In this document: positions 24,603-34,159 of the stretch, in pieces | Layout: each line of letters starts with the position of its first letter | Position numbering within the stretch: position 1 is the first letter of the stretch | From: Pseudarthrobacter sp. BIM B-2242 | GTDB taxonomy: Bacteria > Actinomycetota > Actinomycetes > Actinomycetales > Micrococcaceae | DNA: 64,000 nt | Direction of reading: 5' to 3' | Assembly: GCF_014764445.1 (NCBI RefSeq) | Contig: NZ_CP061721.1 | Coordinates: forward strand, 4,030,001-4,094,000 | The notes under the pieces: generated by a model | Seen by the model: only the letters and a program-made list of their open reading frames with translations | The model's database searches: none | Told to the model about the DNA's origin: nothing | Program-made: the position numbers and the translations under genes

Positions 24603-25145
24603 ATGACTGCCGACGCCTCGAATGTGACCGTGTTCGATCCCGACTCCGGCGAAGCCCAGCCGCCAGGCTCGCTCGAGGCTCTGATCGCGCGGATAGAGGC
24701 TGAGGTCAGCGAGCTGCAGTTCCCCCGGTTTACCAAGGACGACGCCCTCAACCTTGGGCTGCTGCTGGTGGAGCTGGGCAAATCCCGGAAGCTGCCCATC
24801 GCCATCGACATCACCAAGGGTGAACAGGTCCTTTTCCATGTGGCCCTGGACGGCGCCACGCCCGACAACGGGCACTGGATCCGGGCGAAGCAGCGCACGG
24901 CCGCGCGCTACGACGTCCCGTCCCTGCTGGTGGGCCTGCGCGGAAGGCTGGGCGGCGGCCGGATCGAGGACCAGGGCTGGTACGACGAATCGACCTACGC
25001 GGCCCACGGCGGCTGCTTCCCGGTCTACGTCACGGGAGTCGGGGCGGTGGCGACGGTGGCTGTCTCCGGACTCCCGCAGATGCAGGACCACAACCTCGTG
25101 GTGGAGGCGGTGCGGGAAATACTGGCCTCCATGGGGCAGCCCTAG
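24603..25145 (+). CDS. UPF0303 / haem-degrading-domain family protein
   Basis: A 180-residue soluble protein of the UPF0303 family (HbpS-like fold; some relatives bind or degrade haem). Characteristic segments are KLPIAIDITKGEQVLFHVALDG, DNGHWIRAKQRTAARY, YAAHGGCFPVYVTGVGAVATVAVSGLPQMQDHNLVVEAV. Function is not established. TAGATT at 24590-24595 is 7 nt before the ATG at 24603, suggesting a leaderless transcript; a TTG at 24594 with AGGAG 7 nt upstream is the alternative and would add three residues. Confidence 0.82.
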   Translation: MTADASNVTVFDPDSGEAQPPGSLEALIARIEAEVSELQFPRFTKDDALNLGLLLVELGKSRKLPIAIDITKGEQVLFHVALDGATPDNGHWIRAKQRTAARYDVPSLLVGLRGRLGGGRIEDQGWYDESTYAAHGGCFPVYVTGVGAVATVAVSGLPQMQDHNLVVEAVREILASMGQP

Positions 25146-25213
25146 GTGCTGACCGCCGGCCTGATCACGTTAGGCTAAAGGCAGTCCCCGATCCGCCACA
25201 AGGAGTTCAACCC

Positions 25214-25477
25214 ATGAACCTGTTCATCAAGCTGCTCGGCACAGGAATCAGCCTCGCCGCCGGGTTTGTCGGCACCAAGGTGGTTAATACCGTGTGGGAA
25301 AAGTCCACCGGCCGTAAGCCCCCCACAGGCAAGGACGAAGACACCCCCACAAGCCTGCGCTCGGCGTTGACGTTTGCGCTCATTTCAGCCTCGGTCAGCA
25401 CCATCATCCAGGTCCTCGCCAACCGCGGCACGCAGCGGGCCATCACGCGTTTCGCCAAGAGCCAGGACATCGTCTAG
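25214..25477 (+). CDS. DUF4235 small membrane protein
   Basis: An 87-residue actinobacterial protein with two hydrophobic segments (LFIKLLGTGISLAAGFVGTKVV and TFALISASVSTIIQVLANRG) joined by a charged linker containing WEKSTGRKPP. This matches DUF4235. No function is known. AAGGAG lies nine nucleotides before the ATG. It is convergent with mnhG; GTCCCGGCCGGGA just after its stop may act as a short terminator. Confidence 0.85.
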   Translation: MNLFIKLLGTGISLAAGFVGTKVVNTVWEKSTGRKPPTGKDEDTPTSLRSALTFALISASVSTIIQVLANRGTQRAITRFAKSQDIV

Positions 25478-25490
25478 TCCCGGCCGGGAA

Positions 25491-25898
25491 TCAGTCCCGG
25501 CCGCCAGCGTCGGACGCGTTATCCCTGGACGACTGCGCGGCCTTCTCCACCACGGCATCCAGGTCATCGGAGCTGAGCAGCTCGCGGTGCAGGTGCTTGG
25601 TGCGGTAGCCGGAGCGGCCCACCATATGGGCGGACACCGGCACCGTCAGTAACTGGAAAATCCACGCCACCAGCAGCACCGGCCATACCCACAGCGTCCG
25701 CATCTGCAGACCGATGGCGGCAAGCAGCAGGAAAAGGCCCAGCACCTGCGGCTTGGTGGCCGCGTGCATCCGGCTCAGCAGGTCCGGGAAGCGCAGCAGG
25801 CCGACGGCGGCGGCCAGGGACATCAGCGCACCCACCACCAGGAAAACCGCCGTCAGGGTATCGATGATGCCATCCACCACGTTCGGTTCAGGACTCAT
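25491..25898 (-). CDS. mnhG: Mrp-type Na+/H+ antiporter subunit G
   Basis: A 135-residue subunit with three membrane spans; the family core is VGALMSLAAAVGLLRFPDLLSRMHAATKPQVLGL and the third span is WVWPVLLVAWIFQLLTVPVSAHM. A charged C-terminal tail follows. Its start lies inside the end of mnhF (11-nt overlap). It is the last gene of the mnhA-G operon. The Mrp complex exchanges Na+ (or K+/Li+) for protons and all seven subunits are normally needed. Confidence 0.93.
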   Translation of the reverse strand: MSPEPNVVDGIIDTLTAVFLVVGALMSLAAAVGLLRFPDLLSRMHAATKPQVLGLFLLLAAIGLQMRTLWVWPVLLVAWIFQLLTVPVSAHMVGRSGYRTKHLHRELLSSDDLDAVVEKAAQSSRDNASDAGGRD

Positions 25899-26166
25899 GG
25901 GTCTGCTCCCGCCGGTCGGCCACAAAGCGTGCCACTGTGACCGAGCCGATGAAACCGACAACGGAAAGCGCCACGAGCAGCATCAGGTTGTTCAGGTGCC
26001 TGTTGACGGCCATGTCAACGCACAGTGCCGCGCCGAGGATGGCGAGCAGGACGTCGGAGGCCAGCACGCGGTCCAGCAGCGACGGGCCGCGGGCGATCCG
26101 GATGATGGCTCCCGCCGCAGCCAGCGAAAGAATGACTGCGGTGACAGTCAGGACGGTCTGCATCAT
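25888..26166 (-). CDS. mnhF: Mrp-type antiporter subunit F
   Basis: A 92-residue subunit with three membrane spans, recognised by RIARGPSLLDRVLASDVLLAILGAALCVDMA and the third span LLVALSVVGFIGSVTVARFV. The start overlaps the mnhE stop by 4 nt and its end overlaps mnhG by 11 nt, indicating translational coupling. Confidence 0.93.
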   Translation of the reverse strand: MMQTVLTVTAVILSLAAAGAIIRIARGPSLLDRVLASDVLLAILGAALCVDMAVNRHLNNLMLLVALSVVGFIGSVTVARFVADRREQTHES

Positions 26167-26708
26167 GCTGCGGCCTCCTGCCGGACGAGTTCGAGTTCTT
26201 CCGGGCTGCCCATGATCCTGATCAGGCGGGCTTCGATGGAACGGACTTCGCTGCGCAGGTTCTCTGCGTCCTCTGGTGTGCTGACATTAAGCGCGTGCAG
26301 GTACAGGGTGGACGTTGACCGGTCCACTTCCACCACCAGGGATCCGGGGATCAGCGAGATCACGTGCCCCACGGCGGTGACGATCAGGTCCTGGTGGCTT
26401 CGCAGCCGGACAGCCACGACGGCGTTGATCACCTTCGGTCCGCGGATGGCCGCCAGGTACATCACCTCGATGCTCGCTGCCGCCACCCGCCACAGGAACT
26501 GCAGGGCGAAGGGCACGGCGTAGAGGATATTGAAGCGGCCGCTGAGTTCCACCGGGGGGAGGTAGAACATGCGTGCCACCAGCACGGACAGCAGCGCGCC
26601 AAAGAGCAGGTTGCCGGGGCTGAAGTCCTGCCACAGCGCACCCCAGACAATCACCAGCCAGACCAGGAGCGGAAGTTCCTGGCGCAGGGAAATCCGGCGG
26701 CGGCTCAT
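26163..26708 (-). CDS. mnhE: Mrp-type antiporter subunit E
   Basis: A 181-residue subunit. The family features are an N-terminal membrane hairpin (LPLLVWLVIVWGALWQDFSPGNLLFGALLSVLVA), YAVPFALQFLWRVAAASIEVMYLA, and a soluble C-terminus with ISLIPGSLVVEVDRSTSTLYLHAL. Four-base overlaps link it to mnhD and mnhF. Confidence 0.93.
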   Translation of the reverse strand: MSRRRISLRQELPLLVWLVIVWGALWQDFSPGNLLFGALLSVLVARMFYLPPVELSGRFNILYAVPFALQFLWRVAAASIEVMYLAAIRGPKVINAVVAVRLRSHQDLIVTAVGHVISLIPGSLVVEVDRSTSTLYLHALNVSTPEDAENLRSEVRSIEARLIRIMGSPEELELVRQEAAA

Positions 26709-28312
26709 TTGCCGCCTCCCGGCTTCAGCGCCAGCGGCGGAACCTCGGTGTCTTCACCCAGCACGGCCTGGATGTAGGAGGACCTGTCAAGCATTTCCTC
26801 GGCAGCCTGGTCCGAGACCCGGAACAGCGGCCCGGCGAAAACCGTGAGGGCCACGCCAAGGATCACCAGGCCGAAGGTGGAGCCCACCATGGTCCGCGGC
26901 AGCAGCGTGACGTTGTTGCGGCCCGCCCGACGGCCGGTGTCAGAATCCTCGGGTACGGCCAGCAGGACCGGATCCGGGTGTTCGGCGTCCGAGGGCTTGC
27001 GCCAGAAGGCACGGTTCCACACCCTCGCGACGGCCAGGAGCGTCAGCAGGCTGGTGACCACGCCGCCGATCACCAGGGCGTAGGCCAGCGGAGTGCCCAG
27101 TCCGATCCCGGCCTGGATCAGGCCCACCTTGCCCAGGAACCCGGAGAAGGGCGGAATGCCGGCCAGGTTCATCGCCGGCACAAAGAAGAGCAGGGCAAGC
27201 ATGGGCGAGAGCTTGGCCAGGCCTGCCAGCCGGTCCACCGAGGAGCTGCCGCCACGCCGTTCGATCAGGCCCGTGACAAGAAAGAGGCTGGTCTGGATGG
27301 TGATGTGGTGCGCCACGTAGAACACGGCAGCACCCAGGCCGGCCACGGAAGACATGGCCAGGCCGAACACCATGTAGCCGATGTGGCTGACCAGGGTGAA
27401 GGACAGGAGACGTTTGATGTCGCTCTGGGCCAGGGCACCAAGGATCCCCACCACCATGGTCAGCAACGCCGCCACCATCAACGGAGTGTTCAGGCTGTCG
27501 CCGGGAAAGAGCAGCGTTTCTGTCCGGACCATCGCATACACACCCACCTTGGTCAGCAGGCCGGCGAACACCGCAGTGACCGGCGCCGGCGCGGTGGGGT
27601 ACGAGTCAGGCAGCCAGAAGGAAAGCGGGAAAACAGCCGCTTTGATCCCGAAGGCCACCAGGAGCATCACGTGCAGCAGTGTCTGCGTTCCCTCATCCAG
27701 GTCCGCAAGCTTGACGGCGAGGTCCGCCATGTTCACAGTTCCGGTGGCCCCGTAGACCATCGCGATGGAGATCAGGAACAGGACGGAGGACACCACGGAC
27801 ACCACCACGTAGGTGACGCCCGCACGGATCCGGGGGCCGGTACCGCCCAGGGTCATCAGCACGTAGCTTGCGGTCAGGAGGATTTCGAAGCCGACGTAGA
27901 GGTTGAACAGGTCCCCGGACAGAAACGCGTTCGACACACCCGCCACGAGGATCAGGAAGGTCGGGTGGAAGATCGATACCGGGGCGTCCTGGTCGCCGTC
28001 GGCCATGCCCTGGCCGGTGGCGTAGATCAGCACCGCGAGGCTGACGGCGGAGGAGACCACCAGCATCAGGGACGAGAACTGATCCACCACCATGGTGATG
28101 CCCCAGGGCGGCAGCCACCCGCCGATGTTCACCGCAGCGGTCCCGCCGTCCCAGACCGACGCAAGCAGGAAGCACTCCAGCAGAAGCGTCAGGGACAGTA
28201 CAGCGATGCTCACGGCCCGCTGCGCACGGGAGTGCCGGAACAGCAGGAAGGCCAGTGCGGCGCCGAGGATGGGAAGCAGGACGGCGAGCGGGGCAAAGCT
28301 TGCGATGTTCAC
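26705..28312 (-). CDS. mnhD: Mrp-type antiporter subunit D
   Basis: A 535-residue polytopic protein related to complex I NuoM/N, with about 14 membrane spans. Conserved segments include YVGFEILLTASYVLMTLGGTG (with the functional glutamate), the lysine in LVAFGIKAAVFPLSFWLPDSYPTAPAPVTAVFAGLLTKVGVYA, and DIKRLLSFTLVSHIGYMVFG. It forms part of the proton path of the antiporter. Overlaps of 4 nt on both sides join it to mnhC and mnhE. Confidence 0.95.
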   Translation of the reverse strand: MNIASFAPLAVLLPILGAALAFLLFRHSRAQRAVSIAVLSLTLLLECFLLASVWDGGTAAVNIGGWLPPWGITMVVDQFSSLMLVVSSAVSLAVLIYATGQGMADGDQDAPVSIFHPTFLILVAGVSNAFLSGDLFNLYVGFEILLTASYVLMTLGGTGPRIRAGVTYVVVSVVSSVLFLISIAMVYGATGTVNMADLAVKLADLDEGTQTLLHVMLLVAFGIKAAVFPLSFWLPDSYPTAPAPVTAVFAGLLTKVGVYAMVRTETLLFPGDSLNTPLMVAALLTMVVGILGALAQSDIKRLLSFTLVSHIGYMVFGLAMSSVAGLGAAVFYVAHHITIQTSLFLVTGLIERRGGSSSVDRLAGLAKLSPMLALLFFVPAMNLAGIPPFSGFLGKVGLIQAGIGLGTPLAYALVIGGVVTSLLTLLAVARVWNRAFWRKPSDAEHPDPVLLAVPEDSDTGRRAGRNNVTLLPRTMVGSTFGLVILGVALTVFAGPLFRVSDQAAEEMLDRSSYIQAVLGEDTEVPPLALKPGGGK

Positions 28313-28911
28313 TTCACACCTCCTTCGGGGCCAGGGGTCACGTTCCGTGAACCGGGTTGCTCTTCTGCGGCGGCATCTGCGGCCGGCATCTTCTTGGCGC
28401 CGGCCGAAATTTCTTTGCCGGACTCGGCGTCCCCGGAGTCGGGGCGGCCTGAGCCTGCATGGTCGGAGATGCTGCTGCCGTCGCTGCCAAGCATGGTCAG
28501 GGGGAATTCCGATGTTTCGGCCGGAATCGGGGCGTCGTCCTCGGCGTCGAACCGCGGCGTCTCGGCGACCCTGAGGTCCTCGATGTCATCCTGGATCTCA
28601 TCCTGGCGGGCAAGGACCCACGTGCGGTAGATGATGCCGAGCATAAACGCTGTCACCGCAAACGAGATCACGATCGAGGTCAGGATCAGGGCCTGCGGAA
28701 GGGGGTCGGCATATTCGTTGGCACCGGTGTCCTTGTTGAAGAACGGCGCCAGGCCGGCGTAGCCACCCGTGGCCAAAATCAGCAGGTTGGTGGCGTTGGC
28801 CAGGAGCATCAGCCCCAGCAGCACGCGGGTGAGGCTGCGTTCCAGGATCAGGTAGATGCCGCACGCATACAGGGCACCCATCACAATCAGCAGGGTCAGG
28901 TTGACACTCAT
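28309..28911 (-). CDS. mnhC: Mrp-type antiporter subunit C
   Basis: A NuoK-like subunit with three membrane spans in the first 110 residues (LTLLIVMGALYACGIYLILERSLTRVLLGLMLLANATNLLILATGG and DPLPQALILTSIVISFAVTAFML). The protein is 200 residues, longer than the usual 110-140, because of an acidic, low-complexity C-terminal tail of roughly 85 residues that is probably cytoplasmic. Coupled by 4-nt overlaps to mnhA and mnhD. Confidence 0.93.
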   Translation of the reverse strand: MSVNLTLLIVMGALYACGIYLILERSLTRVLLGLMLLANATNLLILATGGYAGLAPFFNKDTGANEYADPLPQALILTSIVISFAVTAFMLGIIYRTWVLARQDEIQDDIEDLRVAETPRFDAEDDAPIPAETSEFPLTMLGSDGSSISDHAGSGRPDSGDAESGKEISAGAKKMPAADAAAEEQPGSRNVTPGPEGGVK

Positions 28912-31900
28912 CCGTGGCCCTTCGCTGTGGTTTCGGTGGACATGGCCACGGGCTCGTGGCCTTCGGCGGGCCCCGCGGCGGCCAGCACGTCGCCGGCCAG
29001 GGCGTCCTCCGCGAGTGCTTCCTCGGCTGGTGCTTCCTCGGCGGGCCCGGACGTTTGTTCGTCAAAGTGTTCGTCGATCTCGGAGCCCAGGCTGCGCAGG
29101 ACGTCCAGGACCAGGCCCACCACCACGATGTACACCCCGATATCGAAGAGGGTGGAGGTGACGAACTTGATGTCGCCGAATACCGGCAGCCAGATCTCAA
29201 TGATGGCGGTCTGGAACACCTGGCCGCCCAGGAGCAGCGGCACCACACCCGATGAGGCCGCCGTCGCGAGCCCGATCCCCAGGAGCGTACCCGCACCCAC
29301 CGGTGTGGCCTCCCGCAGTTCAAACCGGCCGCCCGCCAGGTAACGGATGGCGAGGGCAAGGCCGGCTGTCAGACCGCCGGCGAATCCGCCGCCCGGCAGG
29401 TTGTGCCCGGCCAGGAGGAGGTACAGGGAGAAAATGATCAGGGAGTGGAAGATCAGCCGGGTCACTACTTCAAAGATGATGGAACGGCGTTCCGGTGCTA
29501 GGGTCCGGCCTGCCACGATCCAGGCGTCCCGGGTCGACGCTGCAAACTTCCTGCTGATGGCCAGCGCCGCGGCCTCCCGCGACCCCGGATCCGCCGCGGC
29601 CCGCCGGCCTACGCTGCCCTCGGCAACGGTGGCGGAGAGCAGGTTCCGGTCGCCGCGGCCGCGGACGAAGATGAGGCTGGCGACGCCGGTGGCGGCGAGG
29701 GCCAGGACGGAAATTTCGCCGAACGTATCCCAGGCGCGGATGTCCACCAGCGTCACGTTGACGATGTTCAGTCCGCCGCCGCCTTCATACGCCAGGCGCG
29801 GGAACTCCAGTGACACAGGTGTCGCCACCCGTGCGTCCATGGCGAAGATGGCGGCGAAGACCATGGTGACGCCGAACGCCGCCCCGATGATCACGCGGAC
29901 CACCCGGTACCGGCCGCCTGTCCGGTCCCGGAGTTCGGCCGGGAGGCTCCGCATCGCCAGCACAAAGGCCACCAGAATGATGGTTTCCACCAGCATCTGG
30001 GTCAGCGCAAGATCCGGCGCGCCCTGGAGGGCGAACATCAGGGCGATCCCGTATCCGGTCACCGACACCATCAGCACGGCGAGGAAGCGCCTGTTGGCCT
30101 TGACCGCGGCCAGGGCACCGATCACAATCGCCGCGCCCACCACGGGCTGGAGCGGCGAGTAGGGGTCGATGAAGTACAGGTTTTCCGGGATCGGCTTGCC
30201 CGCTACGAGCATGACAGTCAGCGGCAGTGCGAACGCCATGGACAGGATGACAGAGAGGTAGAAGTACAGCGAACCACGCTGCGTGCGGCCCGTGATCCAG
30301 ACCGCGACGTCGTCCAGCGCGCCGATGGTGAGCTGGTACATGCGGTCGCCGTCGATCCAGCCGGGTACCCGGGACTGCGCACGGTCCACCAGCCTCCGGC
30401 CGAAGTGCATGGCCAGGCCCAGGGCGAACGTCAGCGCGGTGAGCCCAAGCGCCGGGTTGATCCCGTGCCACAGCGCAAGGTGCCCTGCCTGCTCGGCCGG
30501 GGTTCCGGCGTCGGGCGCGGTGGAGGCGAAGAGTGCCGCGTACGGCTGGATCCAGGCGTCCACCGGGGCAGGCCACAGGCCGTACACGATGCTGAGGAGG
30601 CTGAGAAGGGCGGGAGCGGCGAGGAAGGAAGGCTTGACCGCCTTGAACGGCGTGGGTTCCACCCCGGGTTTGACGGCGAACGCGCCCCACATAAAGCGGG
30701 CGCTGTAGGCGAAGGTGAGGATGGAGCCCAGCACGATGCCGGCAAGGACCACCATGCTCCAGGGCTCCCCGCCGTCGGCATGGTGGAGGAAGGCTTCCAG
30801 GACCGATTCCTTGGCCACAAAGCCTGCCAGCAGCGGGACGCCGGCCATGGACGCGGCGCCGATGCCGGCCACAATGCCGAGCGCGCGCGAGGAGCGGAAC
30901 ACGCCGGAGAGCTGGCGGACATCGCGGGTTCCGGACTGGTGGTCGATGATTCCCACCACCAGGAACAGGGTGGCCTTGAACAGGCCGTGTGCCAGCAGCA
31001 TGGCGAGGCCGGCGAGGGCCGCGTCCGGCGTGCCCAGGCCCACCACCATGGTCAGGAAGCCCAGCTGGCTCACCGTTCCGTACGCCAGGATGAGCTTGAT
31101 GTCCGTCTGGCGCAGCGCCCGGTAGCCGCCCACCAGCATGGTGGCCAGGCCCAGCCCAAGCACTATCGGCTGCCAGTACGCCACCTCCGAAAAGCCCGGG
31201 GCAAGCCTGGCGACCAAGTAGATGCCGGCCTTCACCATCGCGGCAGCATGCAGGTAGGCGCTGACGGGGGTGGGTGCCGCCATCGCTCCGGGCAGCCAGA
31301 AGTGGAAGGGAACCAGTGCGGACTTGCTGATGGCGCCCACAAGGATCAGGACGACGGCGGCAGCCACGATCGCGCTGCCTGGCCCGGTTGTGAGCGTGGG
31401 AGCCTGGGCGAGGATCTCCGAGATGCGGTACGTTCCGGCGGTGTGGCCCAGCATGATCAGGCCTACCAGCATGGCCAACCCGCCGGCGGTGGTGACCATC
31501 AGGGCTTGGAGCGCGGACCGCCTGGCCGCCAGCCTGGTGCGGGCAAAACCGATCAGCAGGTAGGACAGGATGGTGGTGAGTTCCCAGAAGATGAACAGCA
31601 GGAGAAGATCGTCCGCCACCACCAGGCCGAACATGGCGCCGGCGAAGGCGAGCAGCTGCGCCCCGAAGCCGCCCAGGTCCTGGTCCTTTGTGCCGAAATA
31701 CCGGGCACAGTAGACAAGCACCAGGGCCCCGACGCCGAGGACAAGAAGGGACATCACCCAGGCCAGGGGGTCCAGCAGGAACGCGAATTCCAGTTTCAGT
31801 CCGGGGATCCACGGGTTGACCTCGGAGACAGCTCCGGCAGCCGAATACACCGCGCCGTGCTGGAAAAGCAGCCAGACAAAGGACGCAGCGGGCACAGCAG

Positions 31901-31991
31901 CCAGCGCATAAAAGGCGTTGCGGCCCCAGGCCCTGAACAGAAGGGGAGCCACAGCAGCCACCGTAAAGTGCACGGCAAGGACTGTGATCAC
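28908..31991 (-). CDS. mnhA: Mrp-type antiporter subunit A with fused MnhB domain
   Basis: A 1027-residue subunit, the largest of the complex. The first two thirds are NuoL-like (WELTTILSYLLIGFARTRLAARRSALQALM, SALVPFHFWLPGAMAAPTPVSAYLHAAAMVKAGIYLVARL, GFVAKESVLEAFLHH). Residues about 835-970 are the MnhB domain (HSLIIFSLYLLLAGHNLPGGGFAGGLTAG), so no separate mnhB is needed; this fusion is common in actinobacteria. An Ala/Glu-rich tail of about 50 residues ends the protein. The GTG start has GGAGA six nucleotides upstream. It is the first gene of the operon, 192 nt from the divergent MFS gene. Confidence 0.95.
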   Translation of the reverse strand: MITVLAVHFTVAAVAPLLFRAWGRNAFYALAAVPAASFVWLLFQHGAVYSAAGAVSEVNPWIPGLKLEFAFLLDPLAWVMSLLVLGVGALVLVYCARYFGTKDQDLGGFGAQLLAFAGAMFGLVVADDLLLLFIFWELTTILSYLLIGFARTRLAARRSALQALMVTTAGGLAMLVGLIMLGHTAGTYRISEILAQAPTLTTGPGSAIVAAAVVLILVGAISKSALVPFHFWLPGAMAAPTPVSAYLHAAAMVKAGIYLVARLAPGFSEVAYWQPIVLGLGLATMLVGGYRALRQTDIKLILAYGTVSQLGFLTMVVGLGTPDAALAGLAMLLAHGLFKATLFLVVGIIDHQSGTRDVRQLSGVFRSSRALGIVAGIGAASMAGVPLLAGFVAKESVLEAFLHHADGGEPWSMVVLAGIVLGSILTFAYSARFMWGAFAVKPGVEPTPFKAVKPSFLAAPALLSLLSIVYGLWPAPVDAWIQPYAALFASTAPDAGTPAEQAGHLALWHGINPALGLTALTFALGLAMHFGRRLVDRAQSRVPGWIDGDRMYQLTIGALDDVAVWITGRTQRGSLYFYLSVILSMAFALPLTVMLVAGKPIPENLYFIDPYSPLQPVVGAAIVIGALAAVKANRRFLAVLMVSVTGYGIALMFALQGAPDLALTQMLVETIILVAFVLAMRSLPAELRDRTGGRYRVVRVIIGAAFGVTMVFAAIFAMDARVATPVSLEFPRLAYEGGGGLNIVNVTLVDIRAWDTFGEISVLALAATGVASLIFVRGRGDRNLLSATVAEGSVGRRAAADPGSREAAALAISRKFAASTRDAWIVAGRTLAPERRSIIFEVVTRLIFHSLIIFSLYLLLAGHNLPGGGFAGGLTAGLALAIRYLAGGRFELREATPVGAGTLLGIGLATAASSGVVPLLLGGQVFQTAIIEIWLPVFGDIKFVTSTLFDIGVYIVVVGLVLDVLRSLGSEIDEHFDEQTSGPAEEAPAEEALAEDALAGDVLAAAGPAEGHEPVAMSTETTAKGHG

Positions 31992-32183
31992 TGTTTATCT
32001 CCGCAACGTCAGGGATTCGAATGTCAAAAAGTTAGGGCAGGCGGTCAGTCGTTAGGTTCGGTGGCCAGTTTACCAAGTGGTTTCAGGCTTTTTCCCCGCG
32101 CGGAAGGGCTGGCGGCTCGATTTTGCCGGGTGTCCGGCGTACCATGCCCGGCTTGTTCGCCACGGGCGGATACCATTCAGCCT

Positions 32184-33590
32184 ATGAACACCGCCAGCGC
32201 CCCTCCTGAGGCCACGCAGCCGCCGTCGGAACTCGCGTCCGGAAACCAGCCGGCCGGTAAGGGCCGGGTGTTGGCCTGGGCCGCCTGGGACTGGGGTTCG
32301 GCGGCCTTCAACGCGGTCATGACCACCTTCGTCTTCACCGTCTACCTCACCTCCAATGCCTTCGGCGGCGAGGATCAGGCCTCGGCCGTGCTTGGCGGCG
32401 CCCTGGCCATCGCCGGCCTCGCCATCGCCCTGCTCGCTCCCGTGACAGGGCAACGCTCGGATAACGGCGGGCGGCGCAAACTATGGCTGGGCGTCAACAC
32501 CGTGGCGGTGGCCGTCCTGACCGGGCTGTGCTTCTTTGTGTTTCCACGGCCCGAGTTCCTGCTCCTGGGCGTCGCCCTGATTGCCTTGGGGAACGTGTTT
32601 TTTGAGTTCGCGGGCGTCAACTACAACGCCATGCTGGCCCAGGTCTCCACACCGACGAACATCGGCAAGGTCAGTGGATTTGGCTGGGGCATGGGCTACC
32701 TCGGCGGCATTGTGGCCCTGCTGGTAGTGCTGCAGCTCTTTGTGCAGCCGAGCTTTGACTGGTTCGGCTCCTCCACGGAGGACAGCCTGAACATCCGGCT
32801 GGTGGCGGTGTTCTCCGCCCTGTGGTTCTTCATCTTCGCCCTCCCTGTCCTGTTCGCAGTGCCGGAACTCCCGCGGCCGGCGCGCGCCAGACCGCTGGGC
32901 TTCCTGGCCTCCTACGGCCTGCTCCTCCGCCGGATCAAAGCCATCTACGCCACCAGCCCGCACACCATCTATTTCCTCCTCGCCAGTGCCGTCTTCCGTG
33001 ACGGCCTCGCCGCCGTCTTCACGTTCGGCGGCATCATTGCGGCCGGCACGTTCGGTTTTGAACTGTCCCAGGTCATTTTCTTCGCCATCTTCGGAAACGT
33101 GGTGGCTGCAGTGGGCGCCATCGCCGGCGGCTACCTGGATGACCGGGTGGGACCCAAGGCCGTGATCATGGGCTCCCTGGTGGGTTTGCTGCTCGCCGGC
33201 ACCATGATCCTGGTTCTTGGCAACGGCGATTACGTCTTCTTCGGCACAGCGTGGGCCGGCAGCACCACCTTCTGGGTTTTCGGCCTGTTCCTCTGCCTCT
33301 TTGTGGGTCCGGCCCAGTCCTCATCGCGCGCCTACCTGGCCCGGCTGGCCCCCACCGGCGAGACCGGCGAACTGTTCGGCCTGTACGCCACCACCGGCCG
33401 GGCCGTCAGCTTTTTGGCGCCGGCGCTGTTCACCCTGTGCATCACGCTGGCCACACCGCTGGTTGCTCCCGGCGAGGCCCAACGCTGGGGCATCCTGGGC
33501 ATTATGGTGGTGCTGCTCGCCGGCCTGCTGGTCCTCCTGCCGGTGAAGCCGCCGAACAAGACCTCCATCGCCCTGGTCCCTGCGTCCTGA
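32184..33590 (+). CDS. MFS transporter, UMF1/Atg22-like family
   Basis: A 468-residue, about 12-span transporter. VLAWAAWDWGSAAFNAVMTTFVFTVYLT is the family N-terminal signature (WAxYDWA-like); GNVFFEFAGVNYNAMLAQVSTPTNIGKVSGFGWGMGYLGG and the C-terminal VGPAQSSSRAYLARLAPTGETGELFGLYATTGRAVSFLAP are also conserved. Relatives include vacuolar amino acid effluxers; the substrate here is unknown. TACCAT at 32171-32176 lies 7 nt before the ATG and no ribosome site is seen, suggesting a leaderless message. Confidence 0.85.
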   Translation: MNTASAPPEATQPPSELASGNQPAGKGRVLAWAAWDWGSAAFNAVMTTFVFTVYLTSNAFGGEDQASAVLGGALAIAGLAIALLAPVTGQRSDNGGRRKLWLGVNTVAVAVLTGLCFFVFPRPEFLLLGVALIALGNVFFEFAGVNYNAMLAQVSTPTNIGKVSGFGWGMGYLGGIVALLVVLQLFVQPSFDWFGSSTEDSLNIRLVAVFSALWFFIFALPVLFAVPELPRPARARPLGFLASYGLLLRRIKAIYATSPHTIYFLLASAVFRDGLAAVFTFGGIIAAGTFGFELSQVIFFAIFGNVVAAVGAIAGGYLDDRVGPKAVIMGSLVGLLLAGTMILVLGNGDYVFFGTAWAGSTTFWVFGLFLCLFVGPAQSSSRAYLARLAPTGETGELFGLYATTGRAVSFLAPALFTLCITLATPLVAPGEAQRWGILGIMVVLLAGLLVLLPVKPPNKTSIALVPAS

Positions 33591-33671
33591 CGTGCGGCCA
33601 TGCCCCGCGCCTGCCTGTTCTTCGTCCCGGCACGCCGCCCGAAAACTGCGTGCGAAGACTAGGCTGGAGGT

Positions 33672-34154
33672 ATGAACGTGGACGAGACCGATCTCCCTGG
33701 CCTGGGCCGGCGGAAGGATTTCATGACGGCTTCCGGCCGCCGCATTGGCGTTGTGGAGCTGCGGGAGGGCCAGACGGAACTTATCGTTTCCACTTGGGAC
33801 GATCCCGATACCTGTCAGGCCTCCATTCCCCTGACCGGGGATGAGGCAGCCACCTTGGGCAACCTCCTGGGCGGGCAGCACCTGGCCATGAAGCTGACCG
33901 AGGAGCACCGCGACGTTCCCGGCATCGTGACGCGGCAATTCTCCATTGCCCCGGATTCCCCGTTCCAGAACCAGCCCATGGGGAAGGCATGCATCCGCAC
34001 CCGCTGCGGGGTCTCCATTGTGGCCATCATGCGCGAAGGCGAGGTGGTCCCGTCGCCCGGACCCGACGTTGTCCTCCATTCCGGTGACCTGCTCGTTGCA
34101 GTGGGAACGCAAGAAGGCCTCGATCTGGCGGCCGATATCCTCCGCAACGGCTGA
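33672..34154 (+). CDS. KhtT-like TrkA-C domain regulator of a K+/H+ antiporter
   Basis: A 160-residue cytoplasmic protein. Residues about 75-155 are a TrkA-C (RCK-C) ligand-binding domain (GKACIRTRCGVSIVAIMREGEVVPSPGPDVVLHSGDLLVAVGTQEGL). In Bacillus, KhtT gates the KhtU antiporter. The antiporter gene follows after 5 nt, supporting the same pairing. GGAGG is only 1 nt from the ATG, whereas TAGGCT at 33660-33665 is 6 nt upstream, as in a leaderless start. Confidence 0.88.
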   Translation: MNVDETDLPGLGRRKDFMTASGRRIGVVELREGQTELIVSTWDDPDTCQASIPLTGDEAATLGNLLGGQHLAMKLTEEHRDVPGIVTRQFSIAPDSPFQNQPMGKACIRTRCGVSIVAIMREGEVVPSPGPDVVLHSGDLLVAVGTQEGLDLAADILRNG

Positions 34155-34159
34155 ACGCC

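Noticed and set aside
30405..32183. Open frame extending upstream of the UMF1-type MFS gene across mnhA
   Set aside because: It is the antisense shadow of mnhA; the transporter N-terminus is reached from the ATG at 32184.
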